A stretch of 9,916 nt of DNA. Source: Rhodoferax sp. Its GTDB lineage: Bacteria > Pseudomonadota > Gammaproteobacteria > Burkholderiales > Burkholderiaceae_C. Below the pieces are notes generated by a model. It was given only the letters and a program-made list of their open reading frames with translations. It did no database searches and was not told the DNA's origin. The translations under genes were made by a program, and so were the position numbers. This document shows positions 1 to 6,134 of the stretch, piece by piece. The DNA is taken from the NCBI GenBank assembly GCA_020048255.1, contig JAIFMR010000130.1, forward strand, positions 1 through 9,916. The letters are read 5' to 3'. Position 1 is the stretch's first letter. Each line of letters begins with the position of its first letter.

Positions 1-1
1 T

Positions 2-118
2 CGTTACGAGCGCACCCAGGCTGACGTGGATGTAGGCAGCGTCATGCGTGAGATTGACGATGCACGGGCCGAGGAGTCCGCGCGCCGATTGCGCATGGTA
101 GCCCCATCAAACGCTTGA
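2..118 (+). CDS. RIO1-family protein kinase, C-terminal fragment (5' end outside window)
   Basis: The reading frame is open from the left edge to a TGA at 116-118 and gives 38 residues, beginning RYERTQADVDVG and ending RRLRMVAPSNA. Its first 32 residues are identical to residues 251-282 of the complete RIO kinase encoded on the opposite strand at 193-1062, so this is the tail of a second member of the same family. The nucleotides differ at 15 of 96 positions and every difference is synonymous. That fits a real, selected paralog and argues against an assembly mirror image. The last six residues (VAPSNA) differ from the other copy (SAGTGSF). The catalytic domain would lie to the left of the window, so activity cannot be judged. 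The gene converges on its paralog with a 74-bp gap. Confidence 0.8.
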   Translation, partial: RYERTQADVDVGSVMREIDDARAEESARRLRMVAPSNA

Positions 119-156
119 ATTGTTTAATGGAACGTGTCTGCCATTTTATGAGCGCG

Positions 157-180
157 GCCTTCACTAAATCTAGTGAAAGC
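157..180. terminator. Small hairpin between convergent RIO kinase genes
   Basis: TTCACTA at 160-166 pairs perfectly with TAGTGAA at 171-177 around a 4-base loop, and an outer GC/GC pair follows after one mismatch. It lies between the two convergent kinase stop codons, where a bidirectional terminator would be expected. Neither side has a clear T tract, so termination is only an inference. Confidence 0.3.
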
Positions 181-192
181 TGCTTAATGCAC

Positions 193-1062
193 TCAGAAAC
201 TTCCCGTACCCGCCGACATGCGCAGGCGGCGGGCCGACTCTTCTGCACGTGCATCATCGATTTCACGCATGACACTACCTACATCCACGTCGGCTTGGGT
301 GCGCTCGTAGCGACCCGTCAGCGCGGTGTCGTTGCTGAGCAGACCGCTCTGGTACAAGTGCCACATTTCAGGACCGTAGTCAGTGCCCAGGAGTTCAGGC
401 GCAAATTGGCCAAAGAAGTCGCGCAGATTGCCCACGTCGCGTAGCAGCATGCGCTGCGCGTGGTTGTTGCCCGCTGCGTCCACCGCCTGCGGCAGGTCGA
501 TGATCACCGGGCCATCCAGCGCCAGCAAGATATTGAACTCGGATAAATCGCCGTGCACCACGCCGGCGCACAGCATGCGCACCACCTCACCGATCAGTGT
601 GGCATGGTGCTTTAACGCCTGTTCTGGCGTGAAAGCGACATCGTTCAGGCGCGGGGCGGCGTCGCCATTGGCGTCGGTCACCAGTTCCATCAGCAGCACA
701 CCGTCCAGGAAGTTGTAGGGTTTGGGCACCCGCACACCGGCAGCGGCCAGCCGATACAAGGCATCGACCTCAGCGCTTTGCCAGGCTGCCTCTTGCTCCT
801 GGCGGCCAAATTTGCTGCCTTTGGCCATGGCGCGCGCCGAGCGCGAGTTCTTGACCTTGCGGTTTTCGGTGTAGTCGACCGCCTGGCGAAAACTGCGGTG
901 CGTGGCTTCCTTGTAGATCTTGGCGCAGCGCGTTTCACTGATGCCATCATGGGTACAGCGCACCACAAACACCATGGCCTCCTTGCCGCTCATCAGCTGG
1001 CGGACTACCGTGTCGATCAGGCCTTCTTCAATCAGGGGTTGTAGTCTAGGGGGTGGTTTCAT
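193..1062 (-). CDS. RIO1-family serine protein kinase
   Basis: This encodes an atypical protein kinase of the bacterial RIO1 family, 289 residues, close to the usual length. The nucleotide-binding loop is the RIO-type GKEAMVFVV (26-34) rather than a glycine-rich loop. The ATP-contacting lysine is probably K48 in CAKIYKEA, and the hinge is LLMELV (123-128). The catalytic loop is HGDLSEFN (170-177) with D172 and N177, and the metal-binding motif is IIDLPQAVD (187-195) with D189. I chose ATG 1062 because MKPPPRLQPLIEEGL is the family's typical N terminus. The frame stays open upstream to 1365, but that extension is low-complexity and overlaps the divergent alkC-like gene. No good ribosome binding site precedes 1062. 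RIO1 in eukaryotes and archaea acts in small-subunit maturation, while the bacterial substrate is not known to me. The C terminus is duplicated in the gene at the left edge. Confidence 0.92.
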   Translation of the reverse strand: MKPPPRLQPLIEEGLIDTVVRQLMSGKEAMVFVVRCTHDGISETRCAKIYKEATHRSFRQAVDYTENRKVKNSRSARAMAKGSKFGRQEQEAAWQSAEVDALYRLAAAGVRVPKPYNFLDGVLLMELVTDANGDAAPRLNDVAFTPEQALKHHATLIGEVVRMLCAGVVHGDLSEFNILLALDGPVIIDLPQAVDAAGNNHAQRMLLRDVGNLRDFFGQFAPELLGTDYGPEMWHLYQSGLLSNDTALTGRYERTQADVDVGSVMREIDDARAEESARRLRMSAGTGSF

Positions 1063-1128
1063 GTGGCCAATTGTCGGCTGCTTGGCACCAAGTCGGCCCA
1101 AGTTGGGGTCTTGTGTGCCATAGTTGCA

Positions 1129-1157
1129 ATCCAATAGCGCTAACGCGCCCAAGTCAA
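1129..1157 (-). promoter_or_regulatory. Candidate sigma-70 promoter for the RIO kinase gene
   Basis: On the minus strand TTGACT (1157-1152) and TTGGAT (1134-1129) are separated by 17 bases in the 123-bp divergent intergenic region between the kinase and alkC-like genes. The -35 matches consensus at 5 of 6 positions but the -10 at only 3 of 6. I found no convincing plus-strand promoter for the alkC-like gene here. Confidence 0.25.
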
Positions 1158-1185
1158 CAGCTGAACCACTCCACCCGACTGTTCC

Positions 1186-2298
1186 ATGGCTGAACCGCTC
1201 AAAAACCAGTATGGCCCCGATGTGCCGCGCGCCATCGCGGCCATGATGGGGGCGGTGTACCCGTCGTTCAACAGCACTGGGTTTGTGCGGGAGGCGCTGG
1301 ATGGGTACGAGCTGCTTGAGCTGATGCCGCGGGGCCAAAAGATCGCGCAGGCGCTGCGCCGCCATTTACCGGACGACTTTGAGCGCGCTGTGGCCATTCT
1401 GCTGGATTCAGTGGACCAGCCACATGACCGTGACCCCGCCTTGAACCTGGCGGCGTTTTTGTATATGCCGCACACGATGTTTGTGGCCCAGTACGGGCTG
1501 GAACATTTTGAGGTGTCGATGCGCGCCCAGCACGCCTTGACGCAGCGTTTTACTGCTGAGTTCAGCATCCGACCCTTTTTGGAGCACCATCCAGATGCCA
1601 CGTTGCGCCAGCTCGAGGTGTGGGCTGCGGACCCCAACGTTCATGTGCGTCGACTGGTTTCTGAGGGCACCCGTGCGCGCCTGCCCTGGGCACCGCGTTT
1701 GCGCCAGTTTCAGGCCGACCCGACACCAGTGCTGGCGTTGCTGGATTTGCTCAAGGATGACCCTGAGCTGTACGTGCGCCGTTCGGTGGCCAACAACCTC
1801 AACGACATTGGCAAAGATCACCCGGAGGTACTGGCATGCACGGCTGCGGCCTGGTTGAAAGATGCCAGTGCCGAGCGTGCCTGGATCGTCGGGCATGCGC
1901 TGCGCTCTGCCGTGAAACGGAGTGAGGCTGGCGCGCTGGCTGTGCTGGGTTTTGGCAAGGCGGCTCAGGTGGCGGTGCGCCATGTGCAGATCAATCCCGC
2001 AATAGTGCGCATGGGTGGGCAGGTGCGCATCAGCCTGGACGTGGCCAACACGCAGACCCGCGCACAACGCGTGCTGGTGGATCTGGCAGTGCACTACATC
2101 AAGGCCAACGGCCAAAGCAGTGCCAAGGTGTTCAAACTGAGGTCGCTGGTGCTTTCCGCTGGGCAGACAGTGACGCTGGCCAAAACCCTGTCTCTGGCCG
2201 AGATGACCACCCGCAAACATTACCCGGGGCTGCACCGGGTGGAAGTCATCCTCAATGGCCAAGCGCAGCCGTTGGGTGTGTTTGAGTTGCTACCCTAA
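1186..2298 (+). CDS. alkC: AlkC-type DNA alkylation repair glycosylase with C-terminal Ig-like domain
   Basis: This 370-residue protein begins MAEPLKNQYGPD, typical of AlkC/AlkD-type HEAT-like-repeat DNA glycosylases. These enzymes excise cationic N-methylated bases without flipping them out. Helical repeats fill about residues 10-265. Two conserved blocks stand out: VRRLVSEGTRARLPWAPRL (154-172) and YVRRSVANNLNDIGKDHPE (196-214). E160 and D207 sit where I remember the catalytic acids of characterised AlkC. Residues about 266-370 are beta-rich (QVRISLDVANTQTRAQRVLVD, then KVFKLRSLVLSAGQTVTL). This matches the Ig-like C-terminal domain that distinguishes one AlkC subgroup from AlkD. From the family, 3-methylcytosine and 3-methyladenine are the expected substrates. 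An in-frame TGA at 1162-1164 limits the start to ATG 1186, and there is no clear Shine-Dalgarno. The stop codon overlaps that of the convergent tapT-like gene. The main uncertainty is AlkC versus a generic alkylation-repair label. Confidence 0.85.
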   Translation: MAEPLKNQYGPDVPRAIAAMMGAVYPSFNSTGFVREALDGYELLELMPRGQKIAQALRRHLPDDFERAVAILLDSVDQPHDRDPALNLAAFLYMPHTMFVAQYGLEHFEVSMRAQHALTQRFTAEFSIRPFLEHHPDATLRQLEVWAADPNVHVRRLVSEGTRARLPWAPRLRQFQADPTPVLALLDLLKDDPELYVRRSVANNLNDIGKDHPEVLACTAAAWLKDASAERAWIVGHALRSAVKRSEAGALAVLGFGKAAQVAVRHVQINPAIVRMGGQVRISLDVANTQTRAQRVLVDLAVHYIKANGQSSAKVFKLRSLVLSAGQTVTLAKTLSLAEMTTRKHYPGLHRVEVILNGQAQPLGVFELLP

Positions 2299-3005
2299 GC
2301 CGGTCGCAAATTGCGCAAACGCTGGTGCGCTGCACCGTCCAGATCCAGCGGTTGCTGATTTTTGGCTTGCAAGTAGTGGTGGGTAAACACATCCAGATAG
2401 GCGGCCAACACCTCAGCGGCTTGCGGCTCACCGGCCAAGGCCAGGCACAGGGCGCCTACCTCTGAGGTGCAAAAATGGTCGCTGCGCGTGGAGCGGCGCA
2501 GGCGGTAGGTGGACAACTGTTCGGGATGCAGGCTGAGTACCGGAAAGTGGTTCAAGTAGGGGCTTTTGCGAAACATCTTGCCCGCCTCGGACCAGGTGGC
2601 GTCCAGCAGCACAAACAGCGGGCGTTTGGCCGGATGCCCCTCACCCGTCACCTCGGGTAGCAAGGCCGTCACCACACGCTCGGGGGTCACAAATTCTCCA
2701 GGAAAGACCACATAGGGCTGCCATTGCGGGTCAGCCAGCAGGGTCAGCAGCCGGGGGTCCACTTGAGTGCGCGCCCAGCTGAAAGCAAAGGTGTCCGCCA
2801 CCACGTCGGCAATCAGCCAGCCGGTGTTGCTGGGTTTGAGCGGCTCAATGTCGGCCATCAGCAAACACATGCCGGCGCGTGTCGGCACAGCGGGCCGGCA
2901 ACCCGGGCAACGCTCAGCCGGGCCACCCCGCGCCCGAAACGGTTTCACGGCGCGCGCTAAACGTTCGGTACGCAGACGGTGAACAGCATGGGGAGTGTGG
3001 GGCAT
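2295..3005 (-). CDS. tapT: DTW-domain tRNA-uridine aminocarboxypropyltransferase (TapT-like), cysteine cluster shortened
   Basis: The product is 236 residues. TapT (E. coli YfiP) transfers the 3-amino-3-carboxypropyl group of S-adenosylmethionine to uridine in tRNA, giving acp3U in the variable loop. The family signature DATW is at 135-138, followed by SEAGKMFRKSPYL (139-151). MADIEPLKPSNTGWLIADV (50-68) and STYRLRRSTRSDHFCTSEV (165-183) also match the family as I remember it. The N-terminal cysteine region is odd. C33 and C36 form a CxxC, but the next residues go directly to RPAVPTRAGMCLLM, so the CLC-type pair and about 10 flanking residues usually found between them are missing, in frame. 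ATG 3005 was chosen because MPHTPHAVHRLRTERLARA fits the family start; the frame is open further upstream but only inside fic. The start lies 5 bp after the fic stop, suggesting co-transcription. Whether it is active without the full cysteine set is unknown. Confidence 0.88.
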   Translation of the reverse strand: MPHTPHAVHRLRTERLARAVKPFRARGGPAERCPGCRPAVPTRAGMCLLMADIEPLKPSNTGWLIADVVADTFAFSWARTQVDPRLLTLLADPQWQPYVVFPGEFVTPERVVTALLPEVTGEGHPAKRPLFVLLDATWSEAGKMFRKSPYLNHFPVLSLHPEQLSTYRLRRSTRSDHFCTSEVGALCLALAGEPQAAEVLAAYLDVFTHHYLQAKNQQPLDLDGAAHQRLRNLRPA

Positions 3006-3010
3006 GGGGT

Positions 3011-4261
3011 TCAGGGTTGCGGCGTAGTGGGTTGATGCCAGCCGGGCACGTTGACCGCGTAGCGCGTCGCCTTGCCTACACCCTGCACCTGCAGTAATCC
3101 TTTGGCCAGCAGGTCGGTCAGATCGCGGGTGGCGGTGGGCTTGGAGGCGCCTGTGATCTTGGCGTATTTCTCCGTGGTCATGCCACCTAGAAAACCCCCA
3201 CCCAACTCGGTGTTGCCTGCTTCCAGAAGCCGGTTGATTACCTTGTGCTGACGCAGGTTCAGATTGCATTGGGCCGCTTGCAGCCTGAAAGCTGCTTTGT
3301 CAACAGCTTGGCGTACGACCCCTGAAGACATGGCACAAGCCTGTATCAGTGCCAGCACAAACCACTGCACCCAGGCTGTGATGTTGACGCCGCTGCCATC
3401 AGTGAGCAGCGTCGGCTTGCGTTGGGCCAAATTCAGCGCATCGTAATAGGCGGCTCGGTTTTTGAGCATCTGACGTGCCATGCCAAACACGCGCATTTGG
3501 CCCGCTGCGGCACTGAGGTCTTGCGCTTGCAGATCTTGCGCCAGCGCCATGTCCACCACGGCGCGCCCGAGTCGACCATTCCCGTCTTCAAACGGGTGAA
3601 TGGATTCAAACCACAGATGCGCCACAGCGGCGCGAGCGATGCCATGCAGGCTGGCCGTTGTACCCGCGCATGGGCGAGTTGCCTCAAACCAATCCAGGAA
3701 CTTGTGCATCTCGATCGGCACTTGGCTTGAGGGCGGCGCGGTGTAGTGCACCACTTCGCGTCCAAGAGGACCGCTGACAATCTGCATCGCATCCGCATGG
3801 TCGCGTAAACGGCCCACGGCAATGCGGGTGAGTCCTGATGTGCCACCTGGAAACAGGGCCGACTGCCAGCGACACAAACGGTCCAGGTCCAGCGTGGTCT
3901 GGCAGTTGTCTACAGCATCCTGCATCACCAGCACCAAGCCCTCCACATCACGGTCATGGCCAGGCGCGTCTGCCAGGCCCAGCCGGTGTGCCACCGAGGA
4001 CCGCACCGACTCCAGATTAAGCTGTTGCCCCTCTATGGCCGCTGTCGCCAAGGCCTCTTGCACCCACAGCTCTCGTCGCACCTCTTGTGCCTGTCCAAGC
4101 CCAATGGCATCCAGCAATCCCAGCAACTTGCCTTGCGCCAGCCGCGCCAAGTCGAGGCTGGGCGCAAGAGTGGGCGCATCAAACGTCAGCGCGGGCCAGG
4201 CGGCGTGCTGCCAGATGCTGCTGGGTTGGGCTGGAGCTGACTGGGTGGGCATAGAGTGCAT
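3011..4261 (-). CDS. Fic-family protein AMP-transferase with N-terminal inhibitory motif and C-terminal winged helix
   Basis: Fic enzymes usually attach AMP from ATP to hydroxyl groups of target proteins. The product is 416 residues from ATG 4261. The start WQHAAWPALTFD (17-28) is the N-terminal segment common in this subclass (DUF4172-like). An inhibitory helix motif, TAAIEG (73-78), fits the [S/T]xxxE[G/N] rule, so the enzyme is probably autoinhibited (class II) and needs no separate antitoxin; none is visible nearby. The flap is VHYTAPP (171-177). The complete Fic motif HPFEDGNGRLGR is at 222-233, so catalytic residues are intact. Residues about 339-402 form a likely winged helix (YAKITGASKPTATRDLTDLL), suggesting DNA binding or sensing. 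Start choice is uncertain: TTG 4270 or ATG 4252 are in frame and none has a good Shine-Dalgarno. The tapT-like gene follows by 5 bp. The target protein cannot be read from sequence. Confidence 0.9.
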   Translation of the reverse strand: MHSMPTQSAPAQPSSIWQHAAWPALTFDAPTLAPSLDLARLAQGKLLGLLDAIGLGQAQEVRRELWVQEALATAAIEGQQLNLESVRSSVAHRLGLADAPGHDRDVEGLVLVMQDAVDNCQTTLDLDRLCRWQSALFPGGTSGLTRIAVGRLRDHADAMQIVSGPLGREVVHYTAPPSSQVPIEMHKFLDWFEATRPCAGTTASLHGIARAAVAHLWFESIHPFEDGNGRLGRAVVDMALAQDLQAQDLSAAAGQMRVFGMARQMLKNRAAYYDALNLAQRKPTLLTDGSGVNITAWVQWFVLALIQACAMSSGVVRQAVDKAAFRLQAAQCNLNLRQHKVINRLLEAGNTELGGGFLGGMTTEKYAKITGASKPTATRDLTDLLAKGLLQVQGVGKATRYAVNVPGWHQPTTPQP

Positions 4262-4278
4262 TTTAGACAATGCGACTC

Positions 4279-4313
4279 AAAAAATGAGCCGCATCCTTGA
4301 AAATACGGCTCAT
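4279..4313 (-). terminator. Rho-independent terminator or attenuator just upstream of fic
   Basis: Read on the minus strand, ATGAGCCG (4313-4306) pairs perfectly with CGGCTCAT (4291-4284). An extra inner AT/AT pair follows after one mismatch, leaving an 8-base loop. The stem runs straight into six T residues (4284-4279). This is the classic intrinsic-terminator shape. It could end the VOC transcript, whose stop is at 4438. Because the fic ATG is only 17 bases beyond the T run, it may instead act as a leader attenuator for fic. Confidence 0.55.
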
Positions 4314-4414
4314 GGGCTCATCGCCGAGCGTGAGTCAGGTGAAAGATATCAATCGGTTGGCGTCATATTTGGCGTACCAAAGTAGCCTTTATCCCAAGTG
4401 ATGATTGCGCTCAA

Positions 4415-4433
4415 TGCTCTTATAAGTAGAGCA
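4415..4433 (-). repeat. Short hairpin directly after the VOC gene
   Basis: TGCTCT (4415-4420) and AGAGCA (4428-4433) form a perfect 6-bp inverted repeat around a 7-base loop, starting 4 bases beyond the VOC stop codon. No T tract follows on the minus strand. It may protect the mRNA 3' end or be chance. The rest of the 4314-4437 gap shows no other feature to me. Confidence 0.25.
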
Positions 4434-4437
4434 AATA

Positions 4438-4818
4438 TTATTTGGCCGGCCGGTGCAACGCGCAAATTTTGTTGTTGTCCGGGTCACGCAGGTAGGCCAG
4501 GTAGAGCGGGCCGGCGGCGCCTTCGCGCCAGCCCGGCGGGTCTTCGCAGGTGGTGCCACCGTTGGCGACACCGGCGGCATGGAAGGCATTCACTTGTTCG
4601 GGGGATGGCGCAGAGAAGCCGATGGTGCTGCCATTGCCATGGGTGGCGGGCTCGCCGTTGATGGGAATGGTGATGGCAAACAGACCCGTGGGGCTGCGGT
4701 AGAAATAGCGGCTCTTGTTGGCCACGCCGGGACCCATCCCAAGCGTGCCCAGCAGGGCGTCATAAAACTTTCTGGAAGCCTCAAGGTCACTTACACCGAC
4801 CATCACATGACTGAACAT
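4438..4818 (-). CDS. VOC (glyoxalase/dioxygenase superfamily) protein
   Basis: This 126-residue protein is a single vicinal-oxygen-chelate fold unit pair of the small glyoxalase-like type. It starts MFSHVMVGVSDLEASRKFYD, with H4 as the usual first metal ligand. IGFSAPSPEQVNAFH lies at 66-80 and YLAYLRDPDNNKICALH at 106-122. The last motif has cysteine (C119) where classical members have a metal-binding glutamate, and the mid-protein histidine is also absent. I remember this pattern as normal for one VOC subfamily, so it need not mean loss of function, but the substrate cannot be assigned. ATG 4818 is preceded by AAAGGAG seven bases upstream, an excellent ribosome binding site. The gene follows the SRPBCC gene by 56 bp on the same strand and is probably co-transcribed with it. 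Confidence 0.88.
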   Translation of the reverse strand: MFSHVMVGVSDLEASRKFYDALLGTLGMGPGVANKSRYFYRSPTGLFAITIPINGEPATHGNGSTIGFSAPSPEQVNAFHAAGVANGGTTCEDPPGWREGAAGPLYLAYLRDPDNNKICALHRPAK

Positions 4819-4874
4819 CGTTTTTCTCCTTTAGGGTTTCGTTAAGTGCCAATTTGAACCATGGCGATGGTCAT

Positions 4875-5321
4875 TTAATCCGGGATGTTGGGTTCGACCA
4901 ATATCGCCAATTGGGCCAGTGACTCTTGCCAGCCCAGGTAACACATTTCCACCGGAATGGCTGCGGGGATACCTTCCTGCACGATATGCAGTTCGGTGCC
5001 GCAGGCGACTGGATTGAGGGTGACCGTTGTCTTCATCGTGCCAGGTAGGTTGGCGTCGTCAAACTTGTCCGTGTAGCAAATCTTTGAAGCGGGCACGAGT
5101 TCCAGGTACTCACCGCCAAAGCTGTGGCCGTTGCCAGTGCCGAAATTGGTGAACGACATTTTGAAGGTTCCGCCAACCTGGGCTTCCATGTGGTGAACCC
5201 TACAGGTGAATCCATAGGGCGGCAGCCACTTGGCCAAGGCCTCGGGCTCCAAAAAGGCCCGGTAAACACGCTCAGGTGGGGCACGCAGCACACGGTGCAG
5301 TTTGACGGTGTTGGTGGACAT
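4875..5321 (-). CDS. SRPBCC (START/AHA1-like) domain protein
   Basis: The product is 148 residues. It begins with the typical entry helix of the AHSA1/SRPBCC family, KLHRVLRAPPERVYRAFLEP (7-26), followed by EALAKWLPPYGFTCRVHHME (27-46), GGTFKMSF (50-57) and the C-terminal helix LGWQESLAQLAILVE (129-143). These proteins form a deep hydrophobic cavity that binds small ligands; some act in stress responses or ligand turnover, and no specific ligand can be named here. ATG 5321 is chosen because AAAGGA lies 7 bases upstream and the family homology begins there. The frame stays open to 5519 but only through slyD. A VOC gene follows; SRPBCC-VOC pairs are common in bacteria and suggest a shared small-molecule role. 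Confidence 0.9.
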   Translation of the reverse strand: MSTNTVKLHRVLRAPPERVYRAFLEPEALAKWLPPYGFTCRVHHMEAQVGGTFKMSFTNFGTGNGHSFGGEYLELVPASKICYTDKFDDANLPGTMKTTVTLNPVACGTELHIVQEGIPAAIPVEMCYLGWQESLAQLAILVEPNIPD

Positions 5322-5372
5322 GTTTTTCCTTTCGGTCTGAGCTGTTGCAACGCTTTGCATGGAGGGTTTGTG

Positions 5373-5401
5373 TTGGTACCAGCATTGATTGTGGCGGTCA
5401 A
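5373..5401 (-). promoter_or_regulatory. Candidate sigma-70 promoter for the SRPBCC-VOC pair
   Basis: On the minus strand TTGACC (5401-5396) and TACCAA (5378-5373) are 17 bases apart, in the 86-bp gap between slyD and the SRPBCC gene. The -35 matches at 5 of 6 positions and the -10 only at 3 of 6. The position would give a leader of about 45 bases ending in the strong AAAGGA site. Confidence 0.35.
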
Positions 5402-5407
5402 TCGGCC

Positions 5408-5884
5408 TCAGTGCTGATGCCCGTGTGCACCGTGCACATGGCCGTGCGCCAGCTCTTCGGCAAAAGCCGCGCGCACCTCGGTGACTTTCAGGCTGAAGCG
5501 CAGAACCTTGCCCGCCCAAGGGTGGTTGCCGTCCAGCAGCACGGTGTCGCCCTTGATCTTCACCACATGGAACACCTGTTCGCGTCCGTCGGCGGTGCGG
5601 CCGGTCAACTGCCCGCCGACTTTCACACCCGGTGGAAAGTCGCGACGCGGCATGGTTTGCGCCAGACTCTCGTCACGCAGGCCAAAACCGTCTTCGGGTT
5701 GCAACAGCAGCGTGGTTTGATACCCGGCGGTTTGGCCTGCCAGTGCTTCTTCGATTTTGGGCAGGGTGTTGCCGTAACCGCCATGCAGGTAAGCCATCGG
5801 CTCCTTGGCCTCTTCGATCAGTTTGCCTTGAGCGTCCGCTACCTTGTAGCGCAGGGTGACAACAGTGTCTTTGTCGATATTCAT
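5408..5884 (-). CDS. slyD: FKBP-type peptidyl-prolyl isomerase, SlyD-like, with His-rich tail
   Basis: This 158-residue protein is a cytoplasmic FKBP-type cis-trans prolyl isomerase with chaperone activity. The split FKBP domain is seen as VVTLRYKVADAQGKLIEEA (8-26) with LHGGYGNTLPKIEEALAG (33-50), resuming at LLDGNHPWAGKVLRFSLKV (116-134). The insert-in-flap chaperone domain lies between, at about 68-116. The C terminus is histidine-rich (HGHVHGAHGHQH, 147-158, six histidines), like the metal-binding tail of SlyD, which supplies nickel for hydrogenase and urease maturation in some species. There are no such genes in this window. There is no signal peptide. ATG 5884 is the only sensible start; its ribosome binding site is weak (AAGG about 11 bases upstream). 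It is divergent from the GST remnant and upstream of the SRPBCC-VOC pair. slyD is the closest name, but paralogs exist. Confidence 0.9.
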   Translation of the reverse strand: MNIDKDTVVTLRYKVADAQGKLIEEAKEPMAYLHGGYGNTLPKIEEALAGQTAGYQTTLLLQPEDGFGLRDESLAQTMPRRDFPPGVKVGGQLTGRTADGREQVFHVVKIKGDTVLLDGNHPWAGKVLRFSLKVTEVRAAFAEELAHGHVHGAHGHQH

Positions 5885-5963
5885 GAAGGATGGGCCTTGG
5901 GGTTCGGGTGATTAGCAGATTGAACCGGGCAATGGTAATGGCTGGCTGGGGATAATTTCCTCC

Positions 5964-6053
5964 ATGATCACCGTTCATCATCTTGAAACCTCCCGTTCAC
6001 AGCGCGTTCTGTGGCTGCTTGAAGAACTCGGTGTGCCCTATGGATCTATTTGA
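5964..6053 (+). pseudogene. Glutathione S-transferase gene, N-terminal remnant
   Basis: From ATG 5964 the frame reads MITVHHLETSRSQRVLWLLE then ELGVPY, which is the thioredoxin-fold start of a bacterial glutathione S-transferase (strand, glutathione-site serine region, first helix). Homology stops after about 26 residues at GVPY, and the frame ends at TGA 6051-6053. A full GST has about 200 or more residues, so almost the whole gene is gone. The break coincides with ATG 6040, the apparent start of the next gene, alkB. This looks like a deletion scar joining two genes. The remnant is divergent from slyD, 79 bp away, and may still provide transcription for alkB. Confidence 0.7.
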
Positions 6054-6134
6054 CGATCTGCCTCCGTCCCCACGGGCGATGCGGCCCTGCTGCAGGCTGT
6101 TGAATCCGTCATTCATCAGGCGCCTCTGCGCCGC
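6040..6134 (+). pseudogene. alkB: alkB 5' end, shortened and frameshifted
   Basis: ATG 6040 opens a frame reading MDLFDDLPPSPR, the typical N terminus of short betaproteobacterial AlkB proteins. It then loses homology. In another frame, starting near 6078, GDAALLQAVESVIHQAPLRR leads directly into the AlkB core. The usual stretch resembling APGAVLLRGF between these two parts is absent, so roughly 20-25 residues appear deleted and the frame is shifted. The core frame has no ATG, GTG or TTG start between the stop at 6051 and ATG 6135. A sequencing error alone would not explain the missing residues. Confidence 0.6.

Noticed and set aside
1063..1365. N-terminal extension of the RIO kinase frame by 101 residues
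   Set aside because: The extension has no family similarity and overlaps the start of the divergent alkC-like gene; homology begins at ATG 1062.
1408..2262. 284-residue open frame antisense to alkC
   Set aside because: It is His/Gln/Arg-rich with no recognisable motif, as expected for the complement of a GC-rich gene; the alkC frame is clearly the real one.
4438..4818. Loss of two classical metal ligands in the VOC protein
   Set aside because: The same pattern (ending DPDxNKxCALHR) is, as I remember, standard for this VOC subfamily, so it is not a sign of decay.
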